From positions 1 to 43,348 of the forward strand of contig CAJFQI010000016.1 in NCBI GenBank assembly GCA_904419005.1: DNA of 43,348 bases, given 5' to 3'. The DNA is from Candidatus Avimonas faecium. Its GTDB lineage: Bacteria > Bacillota > Clostridia > Oscillospirales > Acutalibacteraceae. Below, one piece after another: positions 32,779-41,204 of the stretch; position 1 is the stretch's first letter, and the number at the start of each line of letters is the position of its first letter. The notes beneath the pieces are model-generated. The model was not told the origin of the DNA and made no database searches. It saw nothing but the letters and a program-made list of their open reading frames with translations. Position numbers and translations under genes: made by a program.

Positions 32779-33897
32779 ATGCCGGAATATCAATTGGAAC
32801 TCAAGCAGCTGGTGGACTATCCCCGCTGCCGGATTTACCGAAAATTCATTCAATCCCTGATTGCAGACCGGAGTTTCCATTCCAATGGAGGCTCCGGTCT
32901 TTTTTATTATATCGTACTCTGTTCTCTTACCAACTTTCGTTCGTCCTATCAGCGCATTGAGCGCACGTCCTATCTTGTCAACCCCGGCGAATGGATCTGT
33001 ACCCTCTCCGACCTAACGGCCTATCTGCGGCAGAAACGCTCCAGGCAGACCCTGCAGGTACTGGAACGTCTGCAGAAACAACACTATATCACTTTCAGCC
33101 TTTTGGCACGCGGGAGGGTTGTCAAATTCAAGATTACCGACTGGCAGAAAAGCAACACCGTGCTCGACTATAACGCTCCCTGCCAAAAGGACGCCGGCTT
33201 TTTCTTCTTCCCCATTGCCGTTCTGAACGAACTGATCGGTCTGGGAAAATGCTCCGAACTGGATATCCTCCTTGATCTGTGGCTGCATACCGTTTATCGG
33301 GATGAGCGCGTGCGGGGTTCGGATAAGGGGCCGGTGGTCTATTACCGTAGCTGCACTGGCGAGCCGTTCGTCAGCTATACCGAACTGGCAGAACGCTGGG
33401 GCGTTTCCCGTTCCACCGTCAGCCGTACCCTCAACAAGCTGGCCCAAAATGGCCATCTAACCCTGATAGCCGGAACTGGCAAAAAAGGCAGTGTCATCTA
33501 CCTGAATAATTACCTGTCCACCATGTTCCAAATATCCGACGTTTTAATCGACAAGGAGGAGATTGCCATGTCCCTATGCTTCCATATCCAGGTTCCAAAA
33601 GAACCGGACAATCAAAATCAACTCGTACAAGAAGAGCAAATTTGCGTTTCAGGCACGGTTCCTAGCGTTTCAAAATCGTGCGTCCCGTATATCCTGTCTA
33701 AAGTATCCGAAGTGCTGTATTCGCAAGGGATTCCATGCTGCCGATGCCGGAATTCCCGGTATAAGTTATATAGTTATCCGGACGGCTGCGGGAGAAAGAA
33801 TAAACTGGAACTTACAATACACTGCGGCAACGGTCCCGCCTTATACCGCTTTGAACTGAACCTGACGGTCCAGCAGGAAGGGGGAATCCGGCAATGA
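32779..33897 (+). CDS. Element-encoded HTH protein, replication or regulation type
   Basis: 372-aa cytoplasmic protein. A winged HTH is clear at about residues 212-250 (SYTELAERWGVSRSTVSRTL), of the kind found in MarR- or GntR-like regulators and in plasmid replication initiators. An earlier helical region (TLSDLTAYLRQKRSRQTLQV) may be a second HTH, and the layout of two winged helices recalls initiator proteins, but I cannot assign it. The C-terminal part has several Cys (CCRCRNSRYK). ATG 32779 has GAGGAGG 9 nt upstream. The next gene overlaps its stop (ATGA), so the two are coupled. Codon use and GC are lower than in the chromosome to the left, as expected for an element gene. Confidence 0.6.
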   Translation: MPEYQLELKQLVDYPRCRIYRKFIQSLIADRSFHSNGGSGLFYYIVLCSLTNFRSSYQRIERTSYLVNPGEWICTLSDLTAYLRQKRSRQTLQVLERLQKQHYITFSLLARGRVVKFKITDWQKSNTVLDYNAPCQKDAGFFFFPIAVLNELIGLGKCSELDILLDLWLHTVYRDERVRGSDKGPVVYYRSCTGEPFVSYTELAERWGVSRSTVSRTLNKLAQNGHLTLIAGTGKKGSVIYLNNYLSTMFQISDVLIDKEEIAMSLCFHIQVPKEPDNQNQLVQEEQICVSGTVPSVSKSCVPYILSKVSEVLYSQGIPCCRCRNSRYKLYSYPDGCGRKNKLELTIHCGNGPALYRFELNLTVQQEGGIRQ

Positions 33898-34430
33898 AAG
33901 CGCCACATACCGACAGGGAATTCACCAACCGGGAAGAAAACCCGTTGCTGCATGATACCTGGAAACTGTTAAGCAAATACCGGGATGTTACCTGGAGTTT
34001 GGAATTATCCGTACAACAGGTAAAAAAGAGTTTCGAAATCGAATACGGCACCAGTATCGACGAATTTCTCGACAGTATCTATCTGGCTGGTGTTGAATTA
34101 TCCGGGACGGATATCGCATACCAGACCAAGTGCATCGAACGCTCCAACAAAATGCTCAAACTGGTTGACTCATCCGTGGAGTTGCTCCGGGACAAGCATA
34201 AAAACGGCGAAATATTCTATTGGGTCTTGTACTATACCTACCTTTCCCCGCAGGAAGTAGGGAGCGTATTGGACATCATCGAAGCAATACGGCCGCATGT
34301 GAAGTACATATCCTACCGGACGTATTATCGGTATCGCCGGGAGGCCATCGAAGCTCTCAGCAGTGTCCTGTGGGGGTACACATCGAAAGACTGCATGGAG
34401 TTGTTGGAGCGCTTTTTTCCGGAAAAATAG
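33894..34430 (+). CDS. Element-encoded hypothetical, possible regulator
   Basis: 178 aa, soluble, mostly helical. The C-terminal half (YWVLYYTYLSPQEVGSVLDI then SYRTYYRYRREAIEALSSVL) has the look of a sigma-70 region 4 or ArpU-type HTH, as in small phage and ICE regulators that read a turn from an LSPxE segment into a basic recognition helix. Its start overlaps the stop of the preceding HTH gene by 4 bp (ATGA), so they form a two-gene unit ended by the terminator at 34445. I recognise it as a type recurring beside such HTH genes in gut Firmicutes elements, without known function. Confidence 0.55.
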   Translation: MKAPHTDREFTNREENPLLHDTWKLLSKYRDVTWSLELSVQQVKKSFEIEYGTSIDEFLDSIYLAGVELSGTDIAYQTKCIERSNKMLKLVDSSVELLRDKHKNGEIFYWVLYYTYLSPQEVGSVLDIIEAIRPHVKYISYRTYYRYRREAIEALSSVLWGYTSKDCMELLERFFPEK

Positions 34431-34444
34431 TCGTGTTAAACTAG

Positions 34445-34488
34445 AAAGCGGTTCGGGTAATCTTTCTAGAATACCCGAACCGCTTTTA
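34445..34488. terminator. Bidirectional intrinsic terminator
   Basis: A perfect 15-bp stem (34445-34459 with 34472-34486, 12-nt loop) has an A3 start and T4 end. It separates the converging two-gene unit (+) from the defence pair (-). Confidence 0.9.
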
Positions 34489-34491
34489 GAA

Positions 34492-35142
34492 TTAAGAACG
34501 CTTGCTTTCCAAAAATTGGATTGCCTCATGTACGGTAGTGAAGGTCAGTCCGCTTTGGCATAACCATCGGTTTCTTTCGTCTGTATCTTCAAGTGTTGGC
34601 ATCCCGTCCTGCAGTAGTTGGACAAGAATCGCCTGCCCATACTTCACTGCTTTGTGATAGTTTTCAGCAATTTTGAAGATAACATCCTTATCCCCTTTGT
34701 GGTATCCAGGTATTTTATCCTGAACACATTTAAGCATAGCCTCTTTCTCTGCTACCGTGGATAAATGAGGAGCTGTACTCCTGTAATGGAGCAGAAACCA
34801 GTACTCTATACAAGCTGTTGTCATTAGAAGCCTTACCCTGATGTGGGGATTTTTGCGTAGCTTCCTCAGTTCCTGAATGATCTGAAAACGCTGTTCCAAT
34901 TTCGGCCGATCGCTTTCTTCTACGTCAAAGAAAAACCAAATTTCATCTATCACATTGACATAGCTGCGAAGCTGGGTATCCTTCTTGAAGTTATTTTGTG
35001 CCTCCGAAAAAAGGCCCATTTTCGGCTTTATAACGACAACGTTTTCAAACGTTTCCTTCAAAAAGAGAGTATATGCTTGCTCGCTTTCCCCCTCACAAAA
35101 CACATAGATAAGGGGCTTATACGAATATAATCTTCTTGGCAT
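34492..35142 (-). CDS. RloB-like protein, defence pair partner
   Basis: 216-aa protein of the RloB/AbiLii type, which has a TOPRIM-like fold. Acidic motifs fit: FCEGESEQAY (residues 15-24; Glu17, Glu19), WFFFDVEESD in the middle and CIEYWFLLHY further on. These would bind Mg and act on nucleic acid when the partner ATPase is triggered. The ATG at 35142 follows the stop of the ATPase gene directly (TAAATG) with GGAGG inside the end of that gene, so production is coupled. It ends at the bidirectional terminator. Known pairs of this sort cause abortive infection on phage attack; activity of this one is inferred. Confidence 0.8.
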   Translation of the reverse strand: MPRRLYSYKPLIYVFCEGESEQAYTLFLKETFENVVVIKPKMGLFSEAQNNFKKDTQLRSYVNVIDEIWFFFDVEESDRPKLEQRFQIIQELRKLRKNPHIRVRLLMTTACIEYWFLLHYRSTAPHLSTVAEKEAMLKCVQDKIPGYHKGDKDVIFKIAENYHKAVKYGQAILVQLLQDGMPTLEDTDERNRWLCQSGLTFTTVHEAIQFLESKRS

Positions 35143-36447
35143 TTACTCCACCTCCTCAATCGGAAGTTCCGGTGTTGCACCGTATTTCCCAAGAAGATAG
35201 CCTTTACGAATATTCTCATTGGTAGGTGTGGAAAGATCGCCGATACTATAAAGGGAAGATACGCCATCTTTCCGGTCTTTGTCCGCAAAATAAAGCTGGT
35301 CTTTTCGTAATAAACCCGTATTGAGCAGTTCTGTATCATGAGTCGTAAAAATGAGTTGTGCATGATTGGGGTTACTTGTGGGACTTTGAAACTTTGAGAC
35401 AATCAGTTCCACCATCAAAGGATGCATCTCGCGGTCCAGCTCATCAACCAGCAATACACTACCACATGCTAATACACGTTCCAATGCCGGTGCAAGAGAC
35501 ATCAACCTTCTAGTACCATCTGATTCATCCGACAAGGACAGTTCAAATAATTTGCTGGTTCCATCAGATGCGATACCTTTATGGAAAGATATGGCGTTTA
35601 CCTCACTCAACTTAAGTTTTGTATCGGAAGTATTCGGGGCATCAGATAACGCTTTCATGAACTGGGTTAATGCTGTTTTGAGTTCATCCGGAATCTGTTC
35701 AGGAATAGCATTTAGTCTGTCAATGTCTTTACTGTGAAATTCAAAACTCATATCCTGAATACCTAAATCAGCCATCTTGGCATAATTCTTAATTGCCTGC
35801 AGCATATTAGGATTCTCGGCGTATTCAAGTAGCTGTTGAGGTATATCCGTATAGTCACGCGAGAAAAAAATATGCTCTCGAAACCAAGTCATTGCTTTTG
35901 CGCATGCACTTTCATTCATTGTGCAGGCGACAGAGAAATACAACTGGTTCTTTCCGACAGCTTCTCCAATAAGTTGGCGTTTTTTCTTTTCTGCATTGTC
36001 ACGAAATGTAAAATTCTGATACTCTCGGTCAAATACCAATGCTCTTTGACCTTTAGGCGTATGATATAGATATTCCTTGACAATTTCGCTTCTTGTGGCA
36101 GAAAAGCCGTAAATATATTTAATACCCTCCAACACATAAATAAACTCAAAAGACGTTGGCTCTTGTGCAGAGGTATCATTTAACAGAAACGGTTGCACAG
36201 GAATCGGCGCATTTTCATGCTGCGTTCGCTGGGCGTTACGAATGAATTGAACGGCAAGCCAAAAAGCGCGGATCACATTGCTTTTGCCACCACCATTTTT
36301 TCCGTAAATAGCAACAGTCGGTAAGAGAGAGTTATTTTTATAAGAAATCAGACTTTTTTTCAACGCCCCCAGCCCGGTTGCTTCCATTGAAAGAACGGCA
36401 GGATCTCGAAATGAACGATAATTTGCAAATGTAAATTCGATCAGCAT
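35143..36447 (-). CDS. RloA/AbiLi-like AAA ATPase, defence pair partner
   Basis: 434-aa ABC/SMC-class ATPase of the AAA_15 type. The start MLIEFTFANYRSFRD is typical. Walker A is YGKNGGGKS (48-56), the signature-like turn is SDESDGTRR (306-314), Walker B is SVLLVDELDREMHP (330-343) and the switch His is FTTHD (His370). It should sense infection and control the RloB partner. ATG 36447 has GGGGGG 6 nt upstream; promoter at 36468-36495. GC and codon use are lower than the neighbours of the left chromosome and also lower than the conjugation genes, suggesting the pair was added to the element as cargo. Confidence 0.85.
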   Translation of the reverse strand: MLIEFTFANYRSFRDPAVLSMEATGLGALKKSLISYKNNSLLPTVAIYGKNGGGKSNVIRAFWLAVQFIRNAQRTQHENAPIPVQPFLLNDTSAQEPTSFEFIYVLEGIKYIYGFSATRSEIVKEYLYHTPKGQRALVFDREYQNFTFRDNAEKKKRQLIGEAVGKNQLYFSVACTMNESACAKAMTWFREHIFFSRDYTDIPQQLLEYAENPNMLQAIKNYAKMADLGIQDMSFEFHSKDIDRLNAIPEQIPDELKTALTQFMKALSDAPNTSDTKLKLSEVNAISFHKGIASDGTSKLFELSLSDESDGTRRLMSLAPALERVLACGSVLLVDELDREMHPLMVELIVSKFQSPTSNPNHAQLIFTTHDTELLNTGLLRKDQLYFADKDRKDGVSSLYSIGDLSTPTNENIRKGYLLGKYGATPELPIEEVE

Positions 36448-36467
36448 AATTAACCCCCCTTTCTTTT

Positions 36468-36495
36468 ATCATACCCTATTTTCAGATGAATTCAA
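36468..36495 (-). promoter_or_regulatory. Promoter of the defence pair
   Basis: On the minus strand TTGAAT (36495-36490), 16-bp spacer, TATGAT (36473-36468). The transcript would start close to the ribosome site, giving a very short leader before the ATPase gene. Confidence 0.6.
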
Positions 36496-36622
36496 GAGAA
36501 AAAATTGCAATTTATATTTTTTAGGCTTCAATTTTCCAATATATAATTTAATGCACGTTTTAATAACACAAACCCGGCATGAAATTGGCACGGAAAAATC
36601 CGGAATCGATACGGTTTTGCGC

Positions 36623-36651
36623 TTGTCCTGTATAAAGCACCATGCTATACT
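36623..36651 (+). promoter_or_regulatory. Promoter of the conjugation operon leader
   Basis: TTGTCC (36623-36628), 17-bp spacer, TGC-TATACT (-10 at 36646-36651, extended). It fires towards two tandem terminators and then the VirB2-like gene. Confidence 0.7.
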
Positions 36652-36687
36652 GAACATGCTTCAAGGTATATCCAAAAACGAATACAC

Positions 36688-36722
36688 AAAAAAGGCCGCC
36701 TGATGAAAAGGCGGCCTTTTTT
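36688..36722 (+). terminator. First of two tandem terminators in the conjugation leader
   Basis: AAAAAAGGCCGCC (36688-36700) pairs with GGCGGCCTTTTTT (36710-36722). It lies only about 40 nt after the promoter, so most transcripts should stop here unless an anti-termination event occurs. Confidence 0.85.
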
Positions 36723-36734
36723 GTCGATCCGTCA

Positions 36735-36772
36735 ACAAGGCACCCGCATCTTTGCAGGTGCCTTGTTTTTTT
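36735..36772 (+). terminator. Second tandem terminator in the conjugation leader
   Basis: ACAAGGCACC (36735-36744) pairs with GGTGCCTTGT (36757-36766), followed by T6-7. It lies 45 bp before the VirB2-like start. Confidence 0.85.
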
Positions 36773-36816
36773 GGGGAAATTCCTTGCCGCCAGACTTTAT
36801 ACAGGGAGGTTCCATT

Positions 36817-37221
36817 TTGAAAGAGAAGATCCAAATTCCCCGGCAGTTGTTTTCTCCTTCCCGCAGCCGTCCCAGAAGGAAAAAATACCTGCTTGCGGCC
36901 GTCCTAGTTCTCTGCATGGCCGTATTGCTCTGCCTGCCGGCCCTGGCAGCCGGAACTGCCTCAACGCCAACGATATGGGATAAGGCCGAGGCCATTATGC
37001 AGGACATTTACACCAAGATCCTGGGCATTTCTACTATCGCCGGGATCGTCGCTGCTTCCATTGCCCTGCTGCTTATGAACTTCAGCAAAAATGATCGGAC
37101 GGTTGGCGAAAGCCGGGCCTGGCTCAAGCGGATTATCGTTAGTTGGGCCATTTTGAACGGATTGGGATTTATCATGAGTTACGTGACCCCCTTCTTTGTG
37201 GGTGGGAAATGGACTCCGTAA
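36817..37221 (+). CDS. VirB2/TrbC-like small membrane protein of a conjugation system
   Basis: 134 aa with a basic start (SRPRRKKYLL), a signal-type helix (AAVLVLCMAVLLCLPALAAG) and two further hydrophobic helices (IAGIVAASIALLLMNFS; VSWAILNGLGFIMSYVTPFF) separated by a charged loop. This size and layout fit the pilin-like VirB2/TrbC subunit in Gram-positive type IV secretion systems, and it precedes a VirB6-like gene as usual. The start is TTG 36817 with GGGAGG 7 nt upstream; an in-frame ATG far upstream falls within the leader terminators and was rejected. Confidence 0.65.
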   Translation: MKEKIQIPRQLFSPSRSRPRRKKYLLAAVLVLCMAVLLCLPALAAGTASTPTIWDKAEAIMQDIYTKILGISTIAGIVAASIALLLMNFSKNDRTVGESRAWLKRIIVSWAILNGLGFIMSYVTPFFVGGKWTP

Positions 37222-37245
37222 CTCCAAAGAAAGCAGGCGATCAGT

Positions 37246-37815
37246 ATGTTTACACCCATTGAAAAATGGATCCGGCAGGTTATTGATCAACTGGTAGTGG
37301 GACAAAACGTGTATTTAGCGCCCGATAGCGCTCCGCTTCTTCCAGCAAAGGAAATTCACTTGGAGACGGCTGTGATTTCCGAAATTCCCGCAGCCGGCAA
37401 TACCATCCACATAAAGAAGGCGGATGGAAAAGTGCAGATAGTGGACGTAGATGCAAGGAGCACGGCATATCTGCATCTGGGTACAGTGGACATAGAAGGG
37501 AAAATACGCACCTGGGTTTTTCTCTCCGAAGAAAACTTTTGGGCCTGGTGGGAATGGTTTATCCTGACGGACAAGCTGAATCCCTATGTTAGTTTTTATC
37601 AATGCTCTGTGGACGAAATTCCCACACTGAAAAATCTCCAGATCTGCCGAATTATAGCAGATGTCCTCGTTAATAGCAATCTTCGCTATCAAAACATGGA
37701 TTGTGCTGACTGTGATCACAGGGATTCAGAGGACAAGTCCCGCTGCTCCACATGTATCCGAAGCGGCACGCTGAAAGATTACTGGCAGGGGGAAAAACGC
37801 TGGTATGAACCATAA
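37246..37815 (+). CDS. Hypothetical element protein with C-terminal Cys cluster
   Basis: 189 aa, soluble, not recognised. The N-terminal two-thirds are beta-rich (IHLETAVISEIPAAGNTI; YLHLGTVDIEGKIRTWVF). The end has four closely spaced Cys, CADCDHR and CSTCIR, arranged as two CxxC pairs that could hold a zinc or iron. The gene lies 24 bp after the VirB2-like gene and 62 bp before the VirB6-like gene, so it is part of the transfer operon, though it is not one of the standard mating-pair genes I know. Confidence 0.6.
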   Translation: MFTPIEKWIRQVIDQLVVGQNVYLAPDSAPLLPAKEIHLETAVISEIPAAGNTIHIKKADGKVQIVDVDARSTAYLHLGTVDIEGKIRTWVFLSEENFWAWWEWFILTDKLNPYVSFYQCSVDEIPTLKNLQICRIIADVLVNSNLRYQNMDCADCDHRDSEDKSRCSTCIRSGTLKDYWQGEKRWYEP

Positions 37816-37877
37816 ACCGTTTCATTGCTGCAGAAGCTGGGCGGCAGCGTTCTCGATACGAAGCAGGAGGATAAACG

Positions 37878-38588
37878 ATGGGGATTCTTGACGGCATTGT
37901 GGCCTGGATTGCGGAAAAAGTCATGGCCTGCCTCGATTTGGTTACGACCTCAGTGCTGGGGGCGCTGGGGTGCAATATGGATATTTTTATCCGATATTTT
38001 CCTGCTGCGGAAACGCTCTACAATGTCTTTGTTGCGATTGCCCTCGGTTTGGTTCTGCTGAATCTGGTATGGCAACTTTTTAAAAATTTTGCCGGCGGTC
38101 TTGGACTGGAAGTGGAAGACCCCGGAAAACTCCTACTCCGTTCAGTTCTGTTCATCCTATTGATCTATTTTTCGGATGAGTTCGTCGATATGATCCTCAA
38201 AATTGGCGGAACACCGTATTCGTGGATCCTTGCATCGGATCTGCCCCCTATTAACTTCGCTTCATTCAACTCGGTTGTCACCGTGATATTAGGCGTCGTT
38301 GCCAACGGCGTCATGCTGATCGTTTCGCTTATCCTGGTATTGATGCTCGCATGGAACTACATCAAACTGCTGTTTGAGGCGGCAGAACGGTATGTGCTCC
38401 TTGGTGTTCTGGTATATACCGCGCCGGTCGCATTCAGCATGGGAGCTTCTCAGCTGACATCCGGGATATTTAAGAGTTGGTGCCGTATGCTGGCCGGGCA
38501 AATCTTTCTGCTTCTGATGAATGCCTGGTGCCTACGATTGTTCACTTCCATAGTAGGCAGTTTCCTGGCAAATCCTTTGGGCATATAG
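37878..38588 (+). CDS. VirB6/TrbL-like conjugation membrane protein
   Basis: 236-aa polytopic membrane protein with about six hydrophobic segments (LYNVFVAIALGLVLLNLVW; ANGVMLIVSLILVLMLAWNY; ERYVLLGVLVYTAPVAFSMG). GASQLTSGIFKSWCRMLAGQ is a block common to the VirB6-like subunits of clostridial conjugative transposons, which line the channel across the membrane. ATG 37878 has AGGAGG 7 nt upstream. The next gene starts 10 bp after its stop. It appears complete. Confidence 0.8.
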   Translation: MGILDGIVAWIAEKVMACLDLVTTSVLGALGCNMDIFIRYFPAAETLYNVFVAIALGLVLLNLVWQLFKNFAGGLGLEVEDPGKLLLRSVLFILLIYFSDEFVDMILKIGGTPYSWILASDLPPINFASFNSVVTVILGVVANGVMLIVSLILVLMLAWNYIKLLFEAAERYVLLGVLVYTAPVAFSMGASQLTSGIFKSWCRMLAGQIFLLLMNAWCLRLFTSIVGSFLANPLGI

Positions 38589-38597
38589 GAGGAAAAC

Positions 38598-39068
38598 ATG
38601 AAAAGGAGAAAACCGTTTATTCTTGCAATCGTTTTGCTTTTTATACTGTCCAGCCTGGCGGTTTTCCCCGCCGCTGCTCTGACAGAAGACGAAGTGCGGC
38701 AGCAGGTGGCTGCACAGGGAAGCGCCGCTGTTACTGGGAACATCTTTATTTGGTTTCTCTGCGCCATTGCCTTCCTGAAGGTGTCCCAAAAGGTGGACAG
38801 CTTTATGAGCAGCCTGGGGATCAACGTCGGGCATACCGGTGGCAGCATGCTGGGCGAGGCCATGGTAGCGCTGCGCGGCGTAGGTATGGCCGCCAAAGGC
38901 ATAACCGGCAAGGGCTTTGGTTCCTCCGGAGGCGGATCTGCTTCTTCAAACGACGGAGCCGGGGCTTTTTCCGGTGGCCTGGCCGGAAGATGCTTTCCGT
39001 CGCAAAACGATTTGGCCCGGAATCACAGGCCGAGGATAATGTACAGGAATCGTTGCTCCATCTATTGA
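38598..39068 (+). pseudogene. Truncated conjugation protein, fused at its end to sigma-factor DNA
   Basis: The start (AGGAGG 5 nt before ATG) gives a signal peptide (ILAIVLLFILSSLAVFPAAA), one membrane helix (NIFIWFLCAIAFLKVSQKV) and a Gly-rich tail (TGGSMLGEAMVALRG; GSSGGGSASSNDGAGAF). These are features of the protein that normally follows VirB6 in these elements and is usually longer. From about 38985 the frame changes character (RCFPSQNDLARNHRP) because it now reads sigma-factor sequence out of frame. I infer a deletion whose right end lies in the sigma gene; about 130 residues of the original remain. The product may still be made but has lost its C-terminal part. Confidence 0.6.
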
Positions 39069-39427
39069 AACATCTGGATCTGCTTCGTCGGTTGAAGCCA
39101 TCGCAGCAGACGTTATATATCGTGACAACCGTAAAGTACACGACCATGAATCATAACAAATTTGAAAGTCGCAGGAAGAAAAGAGAAGCGGCTGCATATG
39201 AGGAACCCGGTGGCATTACCCATGAAGAAAAGGTGGAGTTGTACACTTCCCTCGTTGATTTGCCGGAAAGGGAACGGGATATCCTGCTCTTTCATTACCT
39301 GTGGGGCTATTCCTACAAAGAGATTGCCACACTCATGGGGATTCGTCCGAACAGCGTCGGAGCTGTTTTGCGCACCGCCCGTAGACATGCGTTACGCCTG
39401 CTACAAGGAGGTGATCAGGTAAAATGA
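38990..39427 (+). pseudogene. Sigma-70-family factor lacking its first residues
   Basis: From ATG 38990 the frame gives 145 aa: region 2 (MLSVAKRFGPESQAEDNVQE, LLHLLKHLDLL) and region 4 with HTH (GYSYKEIATLMGIRPNSVGA, LRTARRHALRLL). ECF-type factors of this sort in gut Firmicutes usually have 15-25 more N-terminal residues, and no ribosome site is present before this ATG. The N-terminus appears lost at the junction with the truncated conjugation gene at about 38985. The stop overlaps the next start (ATGA), so it was coupled to the DUF4367-type gene, the usual sigma/anti-sigma arrangement. It might be expressed as a fusion only through read-through. Confidence 0.65.
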
Positions 39428-40107
39428 AGCCAGACTCTATTGACGAAAAGCTAAAATATCATCAGGACGAAATAATGCTTATCGATGCCCTGCAAAAATA
39501 TGCTTCTGCTGCCAGCGTAGATGAACAGGCCCAACCAGAAGAGATACCGCTGCCTAACCCAGCAATCGTTGATGCCGCATTCGTGCACGACCGACGAATC
39601 AGACGTGTGAAAAGAGGGATACAGCGAACGGTCAATATTCTGGCAGCTTGTATGGCATTACTGATACTGGGGTGCATCTTTGCCTTTATGGGATCGGCCC
39701 AATTTCGGGGATTCCTGTATGATCAGATTATCTCTTACGATGACGGCTATCTGAGTTTTCACAACAATAGTCCTATTCCCGAAGGGATGACGTGGCCAGC
39801 ATACATCCCCCCATGGCTTCACAAGATTTGATGTCAGCGTCAATGAAAGCAGTGAAATATATCAGGTCAATTTTCAGAATGGGGCGGGTGATGTTTTACC
39901 CTACTTGAGGAGAAAGCCGGATCTTCAAATATCTACGATTATGAAGAAGATATCCCTTCTGACGCCGAAACTGTTACGGTAAACGGCACAGAAGGTTATT
40001 ACTGGAGAAGGGAGTTAGTTTGGATAAAAGACGACTATTTCTTCAGCATCACAGGCCTGCTCAAAAAAGCGGAAATGCTCCACGTTGCAGAAAGTTTCCC
40101 CAACTAA
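39424..40107 (+). pseudogene. DUF4367-type membrane protein, two frameshifts (sigma partner)
   Basis: A protein of about 227 aa is readable in pieces. Frame 1 (39424-39812) has a cytoplasmic N-terminus, one membrane helix (ILAACMALLILGCIFAFMG) and SPIPEGMTWPAYIPP. The frame then shifts by one (FTRFDVSVNESSEIYQVNF), then returns near 39900 (LLEEKAGSSNIYDYEEDI, VNGTEGYYWRRELVWIKDDY) to end at TAA 40105-40107. The late VNGxxGY and LVW blocks are those of DUF4367 domains that sense signals outside the cell and control a partner sigma factor. Without the shifts the frame is open; as read, the product stops at 39831 with about 135 residues. Confidence 0.7.
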
Positions 40108-40128
40108 AACAGAAAGGATGATTTCCCT

Positions 40129-40600
40129 ATGAAAAAGCGCTTATTTAGTCTATTGATTGTTGTTGCTTCCCTGTTCGCTATTATGGCAGCGCCCGTGTCT
40201 GCCCAGGAACAATCCGAATCGTATTCTTATGACAGTTCTTTGCTCCCGTCCGGCCCTGTTGTTGTATATGACAAGGATATACCAACGGTCTATGCCAACG
40301 CCGATCAGGAAATCACACCGTATTTGACCTATCTGACCCAGGCATCCTGCAATCTGACCATTAAGGACGGCATCATGTCCTTTTATGGCACAGTATCCAT
40401 GTACCGCCTGGACAGACGTGCCGGACATGGAATGGCAAGAAGTTTTCTATACCAATGGAGGCCATTCCATTATGAAAGATATCTCCGGCTTACCAGGCGG
40501 ATATTATTATCGGGTGCATAATGAAGCGTCTGCATTGGACACGAACTATGCTGTTTTAGAAACCGTAAATTTGTATTCGCGTATGGAGTATAAGTTATGA
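40129..40600 (+). pseudogene. Small secreted protein, frameshifted
   Basis: The first frame gives a signal peptide (LFSLLIVVASLFAIMAAPVSA) and a short beta-rich part (YLTYLTQASCNLTIKDGIM, FYGTVSM). It then loses sense from about 40405 and stops at 40521. The second frame continues the expected type of sequence (EWQEVFYTNGGHSIMKDISG, GGYYYRVHNEASALDTNYA) to TGA 40600. This matches the layout of small exported proteins that follow sigma/DUF4367 pairs in related elements. A good AGAAAGGATG ribosome site precedes ATG 40129. Function unknown. Confidence 0.65.
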
Positions 40601-41041
40601 CAATTACAGAATACTCGCAATACTCCGCTCAGGAACGAGAATTCCTGGACAGGCTGGTGGCTGTACGTGGTTTTGGGCCTTAATTTAAATTGTGAATCCT
40701 TTGAATACTTAATGGAGGCTTCTGTGCTTCTGTTTAAACAAACTCTAGGAAAACAGGGCTTTGAATTGGAACCAGTTTATGAACAGATTGCCGATAAATA
40801 TAAAAAGAAGCCGGAGGAGATACGGGAAGGTATTTCTAGCCTCATACACGATGCGTATGAAAACGCTGACGAGGAGCTGAAACCACTCATTTACATATTA
40901 TCCTCACGAAAGCTATCGGATGACGGGTTTCTTTCCAATACCATTATCTTCATGGTCATGAAAGCATTAATAGATACCAGGGAGAAAGAAATGTACTGTG
41001 GGGAGAGAACATACAAAGACGCATCTAAGTTCACTAACTGA
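40597..41041 (+). pseudogene. Spo0A C-terminal-domain-like protein, frameshifted
   Basis: ATG 40597 overlaps the preceding stop (ATGA) and gives MTITEYSQYSAQEREFLDRLVAV before a stop at 40682. The +1 frame continues with LGLNLNCESFEYLMEASVLL, YEQIADKYKKKPEEIREGIS and HDAYENADEELKPLI to 41041. The GxxxxxxxxxYLxxA pattern and the following helices resemble the DNA-binding domain of Spo0A, seen without a receiver domain in some mobile elements. One base change near 40660 would restore about 147 residues. As it stands the product could start only at the weak GTG 40667. Confidence 0.6.
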
Positions 41042-41204
41042 AAAACATGTCCCGCTGGCAGAGATACGACGGTTTAAGGCTCCATCTGCCAGCGGGAAAG
41101 CCCCGCAGGCTGTCCCTGCCTTAATTAACAGTATCCCGAGTATGTGAAAGCCGTTAAAAGAGGCTGGCCTGCTGTCGGCCAAATGTTGTAAGGAGAAATT
41201 GAAA

